Assembly: GCF_020176695.1 (NCBI RefSeq)
Contig: NZ_JAIWIA010000062.1
Coordinates: 1-35,632, forward strand
DNA: 35,632 nucleotides
Direction: 5' to 3'
DNA from: Massilia sp. MS-15
GTDB taxonomy: Bacteria; Pseudomonadota; Gammaproteobacteria; Burkholderiales; Burkholderiaceae_D
Under the pieces are notes generated by a model. That model had not been told where the DNA came from. It ran no database searches and saw only the letters and a program-made list of their open reading frames with translations. This document shows, one piece after another, positions 18,657 to 26,352 of this stretch (position 1 is its first letter; every line of letters begins with the position of its first letter). Both the position numbers and the translations under genes were made by a program.

Positions 18657-19631
18657 TCAGTTGCGTCCGAAGGCCTGCCGGTAGCGCGTGGTCGTCATCC
18701 CGGTGGCTTCCCTGAACATGCGGCGCATGCCGGCGTCGCTGCTGAAACCCAGTTCGGCGCTGATGCTGCTGGCCGGCGCCGAGGTGTGGATCAGGCGTTC
18801 GCTTACCTGGTTCAGCTTGATGCGCCGGACCCAGGCCGCGGCCGGCGTTCCCGTGGCCGCATCGACCTTGCGCGCCAGGGTGCGTTCGCTGGTGCCGAGC
18901 TCGCGTGCCAGCCGCGCCAGCGTTGCCTCGGTGGCCGGCAGGCGCTCGACCGCATCGTGCAGGCGCTGCATCAGGCGGCCGGGCTGGCCGATCAGGTTCA
19001 CTCCCTGGAAGGCGGCATGGGTGCTCCCGGGACGCGGCAGCACCATCAGCCGGGTCAGGTCGCGGTAGGCGTCCACGCTGAGGCGCCTTTCGATATAGGC
19101 CTGGGCGATCGGCAGGTAGCCGTTCACGCCCGAGGCGGTGGCGCTGGCCGCGTTCACCACGCAGCTGCGCTCCACCTGCCAGTCCACGCGCGGGAAGCGC
19201 GCCCGCGCAGCGTCGGCCAGCCACCAGGTGATGGTGGCCGGCTGCCGGTCCAGGCGCCGCGCCGCGGCCGCCAGCCAGACGCCGGTACAGTAGCTCCATA
19301 CCATGCAGTCCTTGCCGAGGCGCGCGATGGCCTCCACCAGCGCGGCATTGTCGCTGAGTGCCGCATCGGCCTGGGCGGCCGCCTCGGTCCAGAAGCCGGG
19401 CACCAGCAAGGCATCGAGGCGCGCCGCCGCGAGCCGCTCCTGCGGCGGCAGGCGCATGCCGTGGGCGCAGGCCACCGGACCATCCTCCAGCGCCACGTAC
19501 ACGCTCTCGAACAGGCCGCGGCCGGCGCGGCGGCTGGCGGCGTGCAGCAGGTCGGCGAATGACAGCAGCCCGGCCGGCATGCAGCCCGGATAGAGCAGCA
19601 GGCCGATGCGGATGGGTGGCGGCAGGTCCAT
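18657..19631 (-). CDS. GlxA-type AraC family transcriptional regulator
   Basis: The protein (324 residues from this start) has an N-terminal DJ-1/PfpI-like domain (about 1-180; RIGLLLYPGCMPAGLLSFAD and WSYCTGVWLAAAARRLDRQP, the latter covering the elbow region). A C-terminal AraC helix-turn-helix pair follows (about 215-320; LARELGTSERTLARKVDAAT and ELGFSSDAGMRRMFREATGM). This is the GlxA family layout, where the DJ-1-like part is thought to sense small molecules. The ATG at 19667 would add 12 residues; neither start has a good ribosome-binding site. The gene is divergent from the MBL-fold gene with about 90 bases between them, so regulation of that neighbour is plausible but unproven. It lies tail to tail with leuA, four bases apart. 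Confidence 0.88.
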   Translation of the reverse strand: MDLPPPIRIGLLLYPGCMPAGLLSFADLLHAASRRAGRGLFESVYVALEDGPVACAHGMRLPPQERLAAARLDALLVPGFWTEAAAQADAALSDNAALVEAIARLGKDCMVWSYCTGVWLAAAARRLDRQPATITWWLADAARARFPRVDWQVERSCVVNAASATASGVNGYLPIAQAYIERRLSVDAYRDLTRLMVLPRPGSTHAAFQGVNLIGQPGRLMQRLHDAVERLPATEATLARLARELGTSERTLARKVDAATGTPAAAWVRRIKLNQVSERLIHTSAPASSISAELGFSSDAGMRRMFREATGMTTTRYRQAFGRN

Positions 19632-19720
19632 GGCGGAAAATGATGCATTGATGGCGAATCCCGCCATTTAAACAGCTTGCGCGGCAGCCGACAATCTGGT
19701 CTCACGCCACAGGAGACGCC

Positions 19721-20557
19721 ATGAAGATCACGCAACTGCGCAATGCCACCGCCATCATCGAACTCGGTCCCTACCGGATCCTGGTGGATCCGATGCTGGC
19801 GCCGCAAGGCAGCCTGCCCGCCCTGAAACTGGGCGGCGGACGGCAGCGCAATCCCACCGTCGGGCTGCCTGCCGCCACCGATGCATTGCTGGCGGACGTC
19901 ACCCACTGCCTGATCACGCACTGCCAGAAGGGCCACTTCGACCACCTGGACCGGGCCGGCCGGCGCTGGCTGCGCGAGCGCGCCGTCCCGGTAATCTGCA
20001 GCGCGCACGATGCCGCCTACCTGCAGGCGCGCGGCCTGAACGTGGCCCCGCTCGCCCCCGGACACGCCCCGCAGCCGCTGCTGGGTGGCCAGGTCACGAC
20101 CGTGCCCTGCCGCCATGGACGCGGCGCGCTGGCGCTGCTGATGGAACACGGGGTCGGTTACTACCTCGAACTTCCGGGCGAGCCAACGCTCTACCTGTCG
20201 GGCGACACGGTGCTGACGCCGCAGGTGCTGGCCTTCGTGGAGCGCCAGCAGCCAGAGGTCTGCCTGGTACCGGCCGGCGGCGCCCGCTTCGACCTGGGAG
20301 GCGAGATCATCATGGATGCGGACGAGGTCGTGCGCCTGCTGCAGGTCACGCGCGGGCTGGTGGTGGCCAACCACCTGGAAGCGCTGAGCCACTGCCCGGT
20401 GACGCGGCGCTCCCTGCTGGAGACGGCGCGCACGGCGGGCGTGGCCGAACGGCTATGGGTGCCCGACGACGGCGCCAGCCTGCGTTTTACACGACGTGCA
20501 AAGGGAGGCGCTGGGATTGTTGCGCAGGATGAAACAACCCTGTCGCCTGCAAGCTGA
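19721..20557 (+). CDS. MBL-fold metallohydrolase (UlaG-like)
   Basis: The 278-residue protein has a metallo-beta-lactamase fold of the COG2220/UlaG type. The metal motif is THCQKGHFDHLD, with H67, H72, D74 and H75, a spread variant of HxHxDH. Later candidates for metal ligands lie in LYLSGDTVL (Asp) and VVANHLEAL (His). Family members hydrolyse phosphodiesters, lactones or other esters; the substrate is not evident here. ATG 19721 is preceded by AGGAG at good spacing. The gene is divergent from the GlxA-type regulator. The Arg-rich C-terminus beyond LWVPDDG looks non-conserved. Confidence 0.85.
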   Translation: MKITQLRNATAIIELGPYRILVDPMLAPQGSLPALKLGGGRQRNPTVGLPAATDALLADVTHCLITHCQKGHFDHLDRAGRRWLRERAVPVICSAHDAAYLQARGLNVAPLAPGHAPQPLLGGQVTTVPCRHGRGALALLMEHGVGYYLELPGEPTLYLSGDTVLTPQVLAFVERQQPEVCLVPAGGARFDLGGEIIMDADEVVRLLQVTRGLVVANHLEALSHCPVTRRSLLETARTAGVAERLWVPDDGASLRFTRRAKGGAGIVAQDETTLSPAS

Positions 20558-20632
20558 TTGTGTGTTTGGGTGGACTGTTCGTCATGCAGGCATCTGCCCA
20601 TGCAATCGCAGGGAGCGTTAACGACGCGGGAC

Positions 20633-20638
20633 TATAAT
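20633..20638 (+). promoter_or_regulatory. Perfect -10 box before the HAD gene
   Basis: TATAAT stands 27 bases before the HAD ATG. No good -35 hexamer is visible 16-18 bases upstream. The position fits a promoter that starts transcription near 20645, which argues for the ATG at 20666 rather than the longer frame from 20558. Confidence 0.5.
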
Positions 20639-20665
20639 CAGCCCTACCACCACGCCCATTTCGCC

Positions 20666-21295
20666 ATGTCCTACCGCCTCGCCATCTTCGACTTCGACGG
20701 CACGCTGGCCGATTCCTTCCCGTTCTTCGTCAGCGTGTTCAACCAGATCGCGGACCGGCATGGCTTCCGCCGCGTGAGCGCCGAGCAGGCCGAGACCCTG
20801 CGCCACCACGATTCCCGCACGATCATGCGCCAGCTTGGCATGCCGGCCTGGAAGCTGCCACTGGCCTCGCGCAGCTTCATCGGGCTGATGCGCGAGAACA
20901 CCACGCGCATCCCGCTGTTCGAGGGTGTCGACGCGGTGCTGCAGGCACTCGACGGTGCGGGGGTGCGGCTGGCGATCGTCTCGTCGAATTCGGAACAGAA
21001 CGTGCGCCTGGTGCTGGGTCCGCAGCTGAGCGCCCTGTTCGGACACTACGAATGCGGCATGTCGGTATTCGGCAAGGCCACGCGCATCCGCAAGGTGGTC
21101 GAGCGCGCCGCGGTGCCGCCCGCGCAGGCGCTGTACGTGGGCGACCAGGCCATGGATGCGGAAGCGGCGCGCAAGGCCGGGGTGGCCTTCGGCGCGGTCA
21201 GCTGGGGCTATGCGCCGATCGAGGCGCTGCGGCGCGCCGGCCCGCAGCGCGAGTTCGGCACGCCGGCCGACCTGCTGCAGATCGCGCGTCCGTGA
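20666..21295 (+). CDS. HAD superfamily phosphatase
   Basis: The 209-residue protein starts MSYRLAIFDFDGTLADSFPF. This is HAD motif I, with D9 as the nucleophile and D11 as the acid/base. Motif II is RLAIVSSNSEQ. Lys in FGKATRIRKVV is the likely motif III residue. Motif IV is YVGDQAMDAEAARKAGV. A helical cap domain lies between motifs I and II, as in phosphoglycolate phosphatase and beta-phosphoglucomutase relatives. It is most like the HAD-IA, Gph-type hydrolases, with a Gln (GDQ) where many have Ser or Thr (GDS/T). The substrate is unknown. The start was chosen by motif position and promoter. Confidence 0.88.
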   Translation: MSYRLAIFDFDGTLADSFPFFVSVFNQIADRHGFRRVSAEQAETLRHHDSRTIMRQLGMPAWKLPLASRSFIGLMRENTTRIPLFEGVDAVLQALDGAGVRLAIVSSNSEQNVRLVLGPQLSALFGHYECGMSVFGKATRIRKVVERAAVPPAQALYVGDQAMDAEAARKAGVAFGAVSWGYAPIEALRRAGPQREFGTPADLLQIARP

Positions 21296-21372
21296 ACGAG
21301 ACCGGGCCTTCACGCACACCACGCCTTGAGCGCATCGATGTCTTGCAGGCCAGCGCGATCCCGGTCTTGCGG

Positions 21373-21401
21373 TTGCGTGCGTCCGATAGCGCTTCTATAC
21401 T
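21373..21401 (+). promoter_or_regulatory. Candidate promoter of the small lipoprotein gene
   Basis: TTGCGT (21373-21378), a spacer of 17, then TATACT (21396-21401). The -10 is one base off consensus; the -35 is weak beyond TTG. The ATG lies 56 bases downstream. Confidence 0.45.
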
Positions 21402-21457
21402 GCGCCTCTATACGCCTGAGGCAATGCACCCACGCATCACTTAACGACGGAACCCCC

Positions 21458-21886
21458 ATGCGCAAGCCCTCCTTTCTCCTCATTGCGCCGCTTGCCACGC
21501 TGCTGGCCGGCTGCGTCAACGATACGGCCAGCTACCGGATCGCGGGCAGCGACCACTCGCTCACCGTACGCGTGGTGCAGGATGTTTTCTGGAGCAAGCA
21601 AGCCTCGCTGCGCCTGACCGCTACCCGGCTGCCGGAGTGCCAGCGCCAGTTCGCGCTGGGCGAAGTCGCACTGGCGGGGCTGGAAGTCGAGCTGTTCGAG
21701 AGCGGCCCCAATGTGTATACGCTGCGCGCGGGCGAGGACACCTGGCAGGTGGAGACCGCCAGTTGCAGCGAGCGGGATGCGCCGGAGGCGGACGCCGTCG
21801 GCGGCCAGGCGCTGGGCGTGTTCCACCTCGACGCGCAGGGCAAGCTGGTATTCGAGGCGGCCGGGACGGCTGCCGTGGAAACCTGA
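21458..21886 (+). CDS. Small lipoprotein of unknown function
   Basis: The 142-residue product begins MRKPSFLLIAPLATLLAGC, a lipoprotein signal with the lipobox LAGC and cysteine 19. The rest, VNDTASYRIAGSDHSLTVRV onward to the C-terminus, has no domain I recognise. Two later cysteines (PECQRQ and ASCSER) could pair. I chose ATG 21458 because it gives the clean signal peptide; the longer frame has none. It follows the HAD gene on the same strand after 160 bases, with its own promoter candidate. A cell-envelope location is likely and nothing more can be said. Confidence 0.75.
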   Translation: MRKPSFLLIAPLATLLAGCVNDTASYRIAGSDHSLTVRVVQDVFWSKQASLRLTATRLPECQRQFALGEVALAGLEVELFESGPNVYTLRAGEDTWQVETASCSERDAPEADAVGGQALGVFHLDAQGKLVFEAAGTAAVET

Positions 21887-21905
21887 GAAAGCGCCGAGGT
21901 TCCGC

Positions 21906-22514
21906 TCAGGGCCGCAGCCAGCCGCGCCCGATCGGCGCTGCCAGCACCCGGCGGTACAGCTGTTCGGTCAGTGGCAGCAGCTGGGCGCAGGCGGCGCGCA
22001 GCGCAGGCGTCCCGGCCAGCAGCGCCATCGCCGCCGACATCGCCAGCGCGCCCGCCATGTCCTTCGGCCAGTGCACGCCCAGGTAGACGCGCGACCAGGC
22101 CACCACCAGCGCCAGCGGCAGCAACAGCCAGCCGGTACGGCGCGCCGCCGGCACCCCGCTGAAAGCCAGCACCAGGGCCACCGAGAAGATGCTGGTCGCA
22201 TGGTCGCTCGGGAAAGAACTGTCGGCGGCGTGCAGCAGGAAGGTGTGGCCGGCCTCGAGCACGAAAGGACGCGGGCTGTACCATAGCTGGCCGATCAGGT
22301 TGTTGAGCGCCAGCGCGCACATGGCCGCGACGAAGGCGCGCAGCGCGGCCTCGCGCACCGGTCCGCCACCCGCCAGCCACAGTACCACTAGGGACAGGGG
22401 TACCAGGTAGATCAGCCACTCGGCGGCGAAGATGGCGCCCAGCAGTGGCCAGCCGTCCAGGCCGGCAGGCGCATTCAGGACAGCAAACAGGATAAGGTTG
22501 AGGTGTTCGACCAT
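21906..22514 (-). CDS. PAP2 family phosphatase, BcrC-like
   Basis: The 202-residue membrane protein belongs to the PAP2 superfamily. Motif 1 is SPRP (80-83, R82), motif 2 is FPSDH (101-105, H105) and motif 3 is SRVYLGVHWPKD (R142, H148, D152). The PSDH form and the segment GHTFLLHAADSSFPSDHATS match BcrC/YbjG-type undecaprenyl diphosphatases, which recycle the lipid carrier of cell-wall synthesis and affect bacitracin resistance. Five or so hydrophobic segments fit the family. The start at 22514 (MVEHLNLILF) agrees with family members. It is convergent with the lipoprotein gene. Other lipid phosphate substrates are possible. Confidence 0.85.
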   Translation of the reverse strand: MVEHLNLILFAVLNAPAGLDGWPLLGAIFAAEWLIYLVPLSLVVLWLAGGGPVREAALRAFVAAMCALALNNLIGQLWYSPRPFVLEAGHTFLLHAADSSFPSDHATSIFSVALVLAFSGVPAARRTGWLLLPLALVVAWSRVYLGVHWPKDMAGALAMSAAMALLAGTPALRAACAQLLPLTEQLYRRVLAAPIGRGWLRP

Positions 22515-22622
22515 GGCGCAGGCTGGCGTCGGATCGCCAGATGATAAATATTTAGCAATATTCCATCAGCATAGCCGAGCTCAGCCGTTGCACTGTTCAA
22601 TAAAATGCAACAGATTGTGACA

Positions 22623-22645
22623 GGGCCGAATGTTCCGATCGGCCC
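22623..22645. other. Hairpin downstream of the transposase fragment
   Basis: GGGCCGA (22623-22629) and TCGGCCC (22639-22645) form a seven-pair stem with a nine-base loop, just past the stop of the transposase fragment. On the minus strand only scattered T residues follow. A weak terminator is possible. Confidence 0.3.
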
Positions 22646-22649
22646 GGGT

Positions 22650-22973
22650 TCAGCGCCGTATCAGCATGCCCCGCAGCTTCGCCAGTTCCTGGTCGCGCCC
22701 GCTACGTTCGAGCACGCTCTCCAGCAGGCTGCGCTCGCCATCGCGCAGCATGGTCCATTGGGTGAAGTATTCGTGCACGGTGCGCCAGGGAGGAAAGCCG
22801 GGCGCCAGCTTGCGCCAGGTCGCGCCCGTATTCAGGAAGTAGAGGACGGCGCAGAACACGTCGTACAGGTCATGCTTGCGCGGGCGGGTCTTGCGGCGCG
22901 CCGCTTCCAGCATGCCGCGCACGGTTTCAAACTGTTCGCGCGAAATATCGCTGGGATAGGCCGGACGATCCAT
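22650..22973 (-). CDS. Orphan N-terminal domain of an IS5-type transposase
   Basis: The 107-residue ORF begins MDRPAYPSDISREQFETVRG and contains RPRKHDLYDVFCAVLYFLNT, GATWRKLAPGFPPWRTVHEY and FTQWTMLRDGERSLLESVLE. This is the DUF4096-type N-terminal domain of IS5 family transposases (IS1182/IS427-like layout). The DDE catalytic domain that should follow is absent: the frame ends in ELAKLRGMLIRR and the next gene downstream is the PAP2 phosphatase. No flanking inverted repeats or target duplication are visible. It may be an insertion-sequence remnant. The clean reading frame could also mean a domesticated DNA-binding protein, though I have no direct support for that. Confidence 0.7.
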   Translation of the reverse strand: MDRPAYPSDISREQFETVRGMLEAARRKTRPRKHDLYDVFCAVLYFLNTGATWRKLAPGFPPWRTVHEYFTQWTMLRDGERSLLESVLERSGRDQELAKLRGMLIRR

Positions 22974-23030
22974 GGCGCACCTCCAAACTTCGTTGGAGGC
23001 CGCCGATCCGGAACAGGTTCCAAGACGGAC

Positions 23031-23052
23031 CCGGCCATCAGGCGATGGCCGG
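23031..23052. terminator. Hairpin downstream of folE
   Basis: CCGGCCATC (23031-23039), loop AGGC, GATGGCCGG (23044-23052): a nine-pair GC-rich stem eight bases past the folE stop. The minus strand beyond it (GTCCGTCTTGG) is only modestly T-rich, so this is a probable rather than certain terminator. Confidence 0.5.
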
Positions 23053-23060
23053 CAGCGGCC

Positions 23061-23627
23061 TCAGTCGCGCGCCAGGGCCAGGAATTCGGTGCGCAGAGCC
23101 AGGTTCGGCTGCAGGTCGCCCAGCATGGCCGACGTGATGGTTTCCTCGCCAATGGCGCGGATGCCACGGCTTTCCATGCACATGTGGCGGCACTTGACGA
23201 CCACACCGACTGCCTTTGGCTCCAGCACTTCCATCAGCGCATTGGCGATCTGGATCGTCATGCGCTCCTGCACCTGCAAGCGCTTGGAAAAAATATCCAC
23301 CAGGCGGGTCAGCTTCGACAGGCCGACGATCTTGCCGTTCGGCAGGTAGCCGACGGTGGCCTTGCCGAAGAAAGGCGCCAGGTGATGCTCGCAGTGGCTG
23401 TACACCGGAATGCCGCGCACCACGATCAATTCATTGTACTCCTCGGCGCCGTCTTCGAACGCCTTGAGCACTTCGACAGGATCCTGGTCATAGCCCGAGG
23501 TCCAGTGTTTCCAGGCCTTCGCCACGCGTGCCGGCGTCTCGTGCAGGCCTGGACGGTCCGGATCCTCGCCCAGGCTGGTCAGCAGGCGGCGCCAGTCGTG
23601 TTCGGTGAAAGCTTCTTTGTCAGACAT
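23061..23627 (-). CDS. folE: GTP cyclohydrolase I
   Basis: FolE converts GTP to 7,8-dihydroneopterin triphosphate, the first step of tetrahydrofolate synthesis. The 188-residue product has the zinc site C79, H82 and C150 (motifs SHCEHHLAPF and RHMCMESRGI). It also has GLSKLTRLVDIFSKRLQVQE and the QERMTIQIANAL dimer helix. RPGLHETPARVAKAW near the N-terminus is typical. The start is MSDKEAFTEHDW, with AAGG upstream. A -10-like TATACT is present on the minus strand (23658-23663 in plus coordinates). It lies downstream of nudC, 121 bases apart, and upstream of the transposase fragment. Confidence 0.97.
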   Translation of the reverse strand: MSDKEAFTEHDWRRLLTSLGEDPDRPGLHETPARVAKAWKHWTSGYDQDPVEVLKAFEDGAEEYNELIVVRGIPVYSHCEHHLAPFFGKATVGYLPNGKIVGLSKLTRLVDIFSKRLQVQERMTIQIANALMEVLEPKAVGVVVKCRHMCMESRGIRAIGEETITSAMLGDLQPNLALRTEFLALARD

Positions 23628-23657
23628 GGTGAAACCTTAAAAAATCGATTGCCGCCA

Positions 23658-23663
23658 GTATAT
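23658..23663 (-). promoter_or_regulatory. Candidate -10 box of folE
   Basis: The minus strand reads TATACT here, 30 bases upstream of the folE ATG, in an AT-rich stretch (TTTTCTATATACT). No convincing -35 box is visible 17 bases upstream. Confidence 0.4.
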
Positions 23664-23748
23664 AGAAAATGCGCCAGGCGTACCGGGGCCGCTGCCTTTT
23701 GATTGAGCACAAAAATAGGCCATGCGCGGCCAGCCCGGACCCGTGCGG

Positions 23749-24585
23749 CTAGCGTCCCGGTGGCCGGTGCGCGTCCACCAGCACGCTCGACACGGAAATG
23801 TGCCGCACCCGTTCCGGCCATTCGTCATCCGGCCCGAACCAGCGCGCTTCCGCGATCTCGTTGGTATCGAGACGGATCTCGCCATCGAGGTAGTCGGCGG
23901 TGAAGGCCAGCATCAGCGAATGGGGGAAGGGCCAGGACTGGCTCGCGAAATAGCGCAGGTTTTGTACCCGCAGGCCCACTTCCTCGAACACTTCGCGGTG
24001 GATCGCCTCCTCCACCGACTCGCCCGCTTCCAGGAAGCCGGCCAGCGGCACGAAGCGCTTGGTCGGCGAAGCCAGGTGCATCGCCAGCAGCACGCTGTCG
24101 CCCTTCCTGATCAGGACCATCATGGCGGGCGAGATGCGCGGATAGGCCATATGGCCGCACTGTACGCACTTGTAGCAGCGTTCGCCCGCCGCCAGGATGG
24201 TGCCGCTGCCGCAGGCGCCGCAGAAGCGGTGGGTGCGCGCCCACTCGGCCACCTGGGCTGCGCGCGCCGCCAGGCCCAGCAGGCCTTCATCCATGTCCGC
24301 GAACAGCGAGCGCAGGCTGCGCAGCGCGTAGCCCGGCGGCAGCGCCGGTTCGCTGTCGAACCAGCCTGTCTCGCAGTAACGCTCGCCATACAGGCCGAGC
24401 GGCTGCAGGCGGGTGCGGTCGACGTCGAGCCGCTCGAGCACGACGGCATCGGGCAGCGCCAGGTCGTGCTCGCGTACCAGCAGGCGCCCGCCATGGAACA
24501 GGAAGCTCAGGGCTGCGGGGTCGGGACGGGGGGCGAACAGGGGCGTGAAGGAAGCGGGTGTCTGGAGCATGGTGGAAATCGGCAT
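23749..24585 (-). CDS. nudC: NAD(+) diphosphatase / NADH pyrophosphatase NudC
   Basis: NudC hydrolyses NADH and NAD to nucleoside monophosphates and removes NAD caps from RNA. The protein (278 residues from this start) has a zinc ribbon with C122, C125, C140 and C143 (an extra C137 lies close by). The Nudix box is GFLEAGESVEEAIHREVFEE followed by VGL (183-205). The NudC-specific SQSWPFPHSLM (from 215) follows the box and sets it apart from other Nudix enzymes. The ATG at 24570 (MLQTPASF) is an equally possible start; neither has a good ribosome-binding site. The very long upstream frame extension overlaps the MFS gene and is spurious. Confidence 0.93.
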   Translation of the reverse strand: MPISTMLQTPASFTPLFAPRPDPAALSFLFHGGRLLVREHDLALPDAVVLERLDVDRTRLQPLGLYGERYCETGWFDSEPALPPGYALRSLRSLFADMDEGLLGLAARAAQVAEWARTHRFCGACGSGTILAAGERCYKCVQCGHMAYPRISPAMMVLIRKGDSVLLAMHLASPTKRFVPLAGFLEAGESVEEAIHREVFEEVGLRVQNLRYFASQSWPFPHSLMLAFTADYLDGEIRLDTNEIAEARWFGPDDEWPERVRHISVSSVLVDAHRPPGR

Positions 24586-24701
24586 CTGGCCGGGCTGGAG
24601 AATGCCCCGATCATAACCGTCTTTCACGCCGCCCGCCTTGACCGGCCGGACGGACGAACAAGCACGCAGACGGCGCCGTCTGCGTCGGAAGGGCTGGCCG
24701 C

Positions 24702-25856
24702 TTACTTGAGCAGGCGGGTGCGGCTGGCAACGAAGGCGATGCCCAGCGACAGGATGCCGACATAGGCGATGGCGGACTGCATGCCGACGAAGTGGGCAAC
24801 GGCGCCGATTACCGGCGGGCCCATCAGGCTGCCGCTGTAGGCCATGCTGGCGACGGCGGCCAGGGCCATCGGCCCCTGGGCGCCGGCGGCGCTGAACACG
24901 AAGGGGAACAGCAGCGACAGGCCGAGACCGGCGACCGCGAAACCGGCCAGGGCGACAACAGCGTTCGGCGCCAGCACCGCGAAGAACAGGCCGCAGGCTG
25001 ACACCAGCGCGCCGAGGGTGACGGGGCGCCGGGCGCCGAAGCGCAGCTTCAGCTTGTCGCCAACCATGCGCGACAGCAGCATCATGACCGAGAAGGACGA
25101 CAGGGCCAGCGGCGCCAGGCCGTCCGAGGCGCCGAAATGCTCTTTCAGGAACACCCCGCTCCAGTCGGCGATGCTGCCTTCCGACATCGACCCCAGGAAG
25201 CCCAGCAGGCCCAGCAGCGCCAGCGGACCGCGCGGCAGCGAGAACGATTTCTTCTCGACCTGCTCGGCGCTGTCGTTCGCGTCCATCAGGCTGAAGGCGC
25301 CCCACAGCACCAGGGCCAGCGGTCCGGCCAGCATCACGAAGTGGGTGGCCGGGGCGACCTTCATGCTTGCCATCAGGCTGCCGAGGGTGGCGCCGGCCAG
25401 GCCGCCGGCGCAGCCGATACCGTGCAGCATCGACAGCTCCGACTTGCCGGTCTGCTTCTCACGCCGGGTCGCTGCCGAATTGATGGCGACGTCGAAGGTG
25501 CTGGCCGTAATGCCCAGCATCAGGACCGACAGCATCAGGCGCGGCACGGTCGGCGCCATGCCGATCGAGACCAGCACGCACAGCAGGGCCAGGCCGGAGA
25601 ACAGCAAGGATTTGCGGGCGCCAAAGCGGCCCATCATGAAGGACGAGATCGGGTAGGACACGGCGGCCCCCAGGCCGCCGCACAGCAGGACCATCGACAG
25701 CGCCGAATGGGAAACCTGCACGCGCTCGGCCAGGGCCGGGATGCGGCCGGCCCAGGAACCCATGATCAGGCCGAACAGTGCGAACAGGACGGGCAGTGCG
25801 TACTGCTGGGTTTGTGCGAAAGAAAAACTGCGCGGTGCGGAAACGGTGGTGTGCAT
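24702..25856 (-). CDS. MFS transporter, YbjJ-like
   Basis: This 384-residue inner-membrane protein has 12 predicted helices. It begins MHTTVSAPRSFSFAQTQQYA, followed by LPVLFALFGLIMGSWAGRIP. The GSWAGRIPAL motif, FMMGRFGARKSLLFSG and TASTFDVAINSAATRRE resemble the YbjJ group of the major facilitator superfamily, whose substrates are not well established. I chose ATG 25856 because the longer frame (to 26213) runs through an AT-rich non-coding leader. That leader contains a terminator-like hairpin about 65 bases upstream of the start (25921-25942), which suggests conditional read-through. It lies upstream of nudC on the same strand, 116 bases apart. Confidence 0.86.
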   Translation of the reverse strand: MHTTVSAPRSFSFAQTQQYALPVLFALFGLIMGSWAGRIPALAERVQVSHSALSMVLLCGGLGAAVSYPISSFMMGRFGARKSLLFSGLALLCVLVSIGMAPTVPRLMLSVLMLGITASTFDVAINSAATRREKQTGKSELSMLHGIGCAGGLAGATLGSLMASMKVAPATHFVMLAGPLALVLWGAFSLMDANDSAEQVEKKSFSLPRGPLALLGLLGFLGSMSEGSIADWSGVFLKEHFGASDGLAPLALSSFSVMMLLSRMVGDKLKLRFGARRPVTLGALVSACGLFFAVLAPNAVVALAGFAVAGLGLSLLFPFVFSAAGAQGPMALAAVASMAYSGSLMGPPVIGAVAHFVGMQSAIAYVGILSLGIAFVASRTRLLK

Positions 25857-25910
25857 CGAGGTCAAGAAAATTGTTAAATTTTTCGAGAAATAAAAACTGC
25901 TGATATGCCC

Positions 25911-25942
25911 TGAAAAGCAAAACGCCAACCCGGAAGTTGGCG
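25911..25942 (-). terminator. Terminator-like hairpin in the MFS gene leader
   Basis: On the minus strand ACGCCAAC-TTCCGG-GTTGGCGT is followed by TTTGCTTTTC. The eight-pair stem occupies 25921-25942 and the T-rich tract 25911-25920. It stands upstream of, not after, the MFS coding region, so it looks like an attenuator in the MFS leader or the end of a small RNA. Confidence 0.7.
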
Positions 25943-26183
25943 TCGAAAGCTGATAGGCGGCAATTTTACCGCTCGGAAAAATTCTTTGTTTGCCGCATGG
26001 AAAAATATTTTTTGCTGTTGTTGTAGGTCGACGCAAAAATGGCAATTCTGTTGACGACGCAGGAAAGGAACCGTGGTTGACGGTAACAACATGCAGAAAA
26101 ACCGTGCAGGAAGTGACTAATACTGCCGAGTTTGATGAATGGCGCGGCGGTTTCATCGCCCTCTTTGCTGCCCTGCCAACACA

Positions 26184-26243
26184 GAAATAAAACGGGAAAT
26201 GCGTGCTCAGCAATAAGCCGGACTCCGCATTTCCCGCTTTCCC
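26184..26243. terminator. Long-loop inverted repeat, possible bidirectional terminator
   Basis: CGGGAAATGCG (26193-26203) and CGCATTTCCCG (26226-26236) form a perfect eleven-pair stem around a 22-base loop. The minus strand continues TTTTATTTC and the plus strand continues CTTTCCCAATTTATT, so it could terminate in either direction. It may close the ABC gene transcript (minus, stop at 26353), at some 115 bases distance. Confidence 0.6.
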
Positions 26244-26352
26244 AATTTATTGGATGAATGATTTGGCTCACCCATTCAAATTGTTAAATATTCGAAATAA
26301 GAATAGCTGTCATAGCCATTCGGGATGACACCTGCACAGTAAAGCAGGGCGC

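Larger units (their letters stand above)
25857..26352. other. AT-rich intergenic region, no confirmed gene
   Basis: This 496-bp gap is much richer in A and T than its neighbours. It has no supported protein. It contains two terminator-like hairpins (25911-25942 and 26193-26236), both suited to the minus strand. A 66-codon plus-strand frame ending at 26190 has no recognisable features. The base composition suggests a regulatory region, a small RNA, or residual foreign DNA. Confidence 0.6.

Noticed and set aside
23749..25305. Long N-terminal extension of the nudC reading frame
   Set aside because: It runs antisense or out of frame through the MFS transporter gene; the Nudix protein starts near 24585.
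25990..26190. A 66-codon plus-strand frame ending just before an inverted repeat
   Set aside because: There is no ribosome-binding site or recognisable domain, and the composition does not match neighbouring genes; chance is likely in this AT-rich gap.
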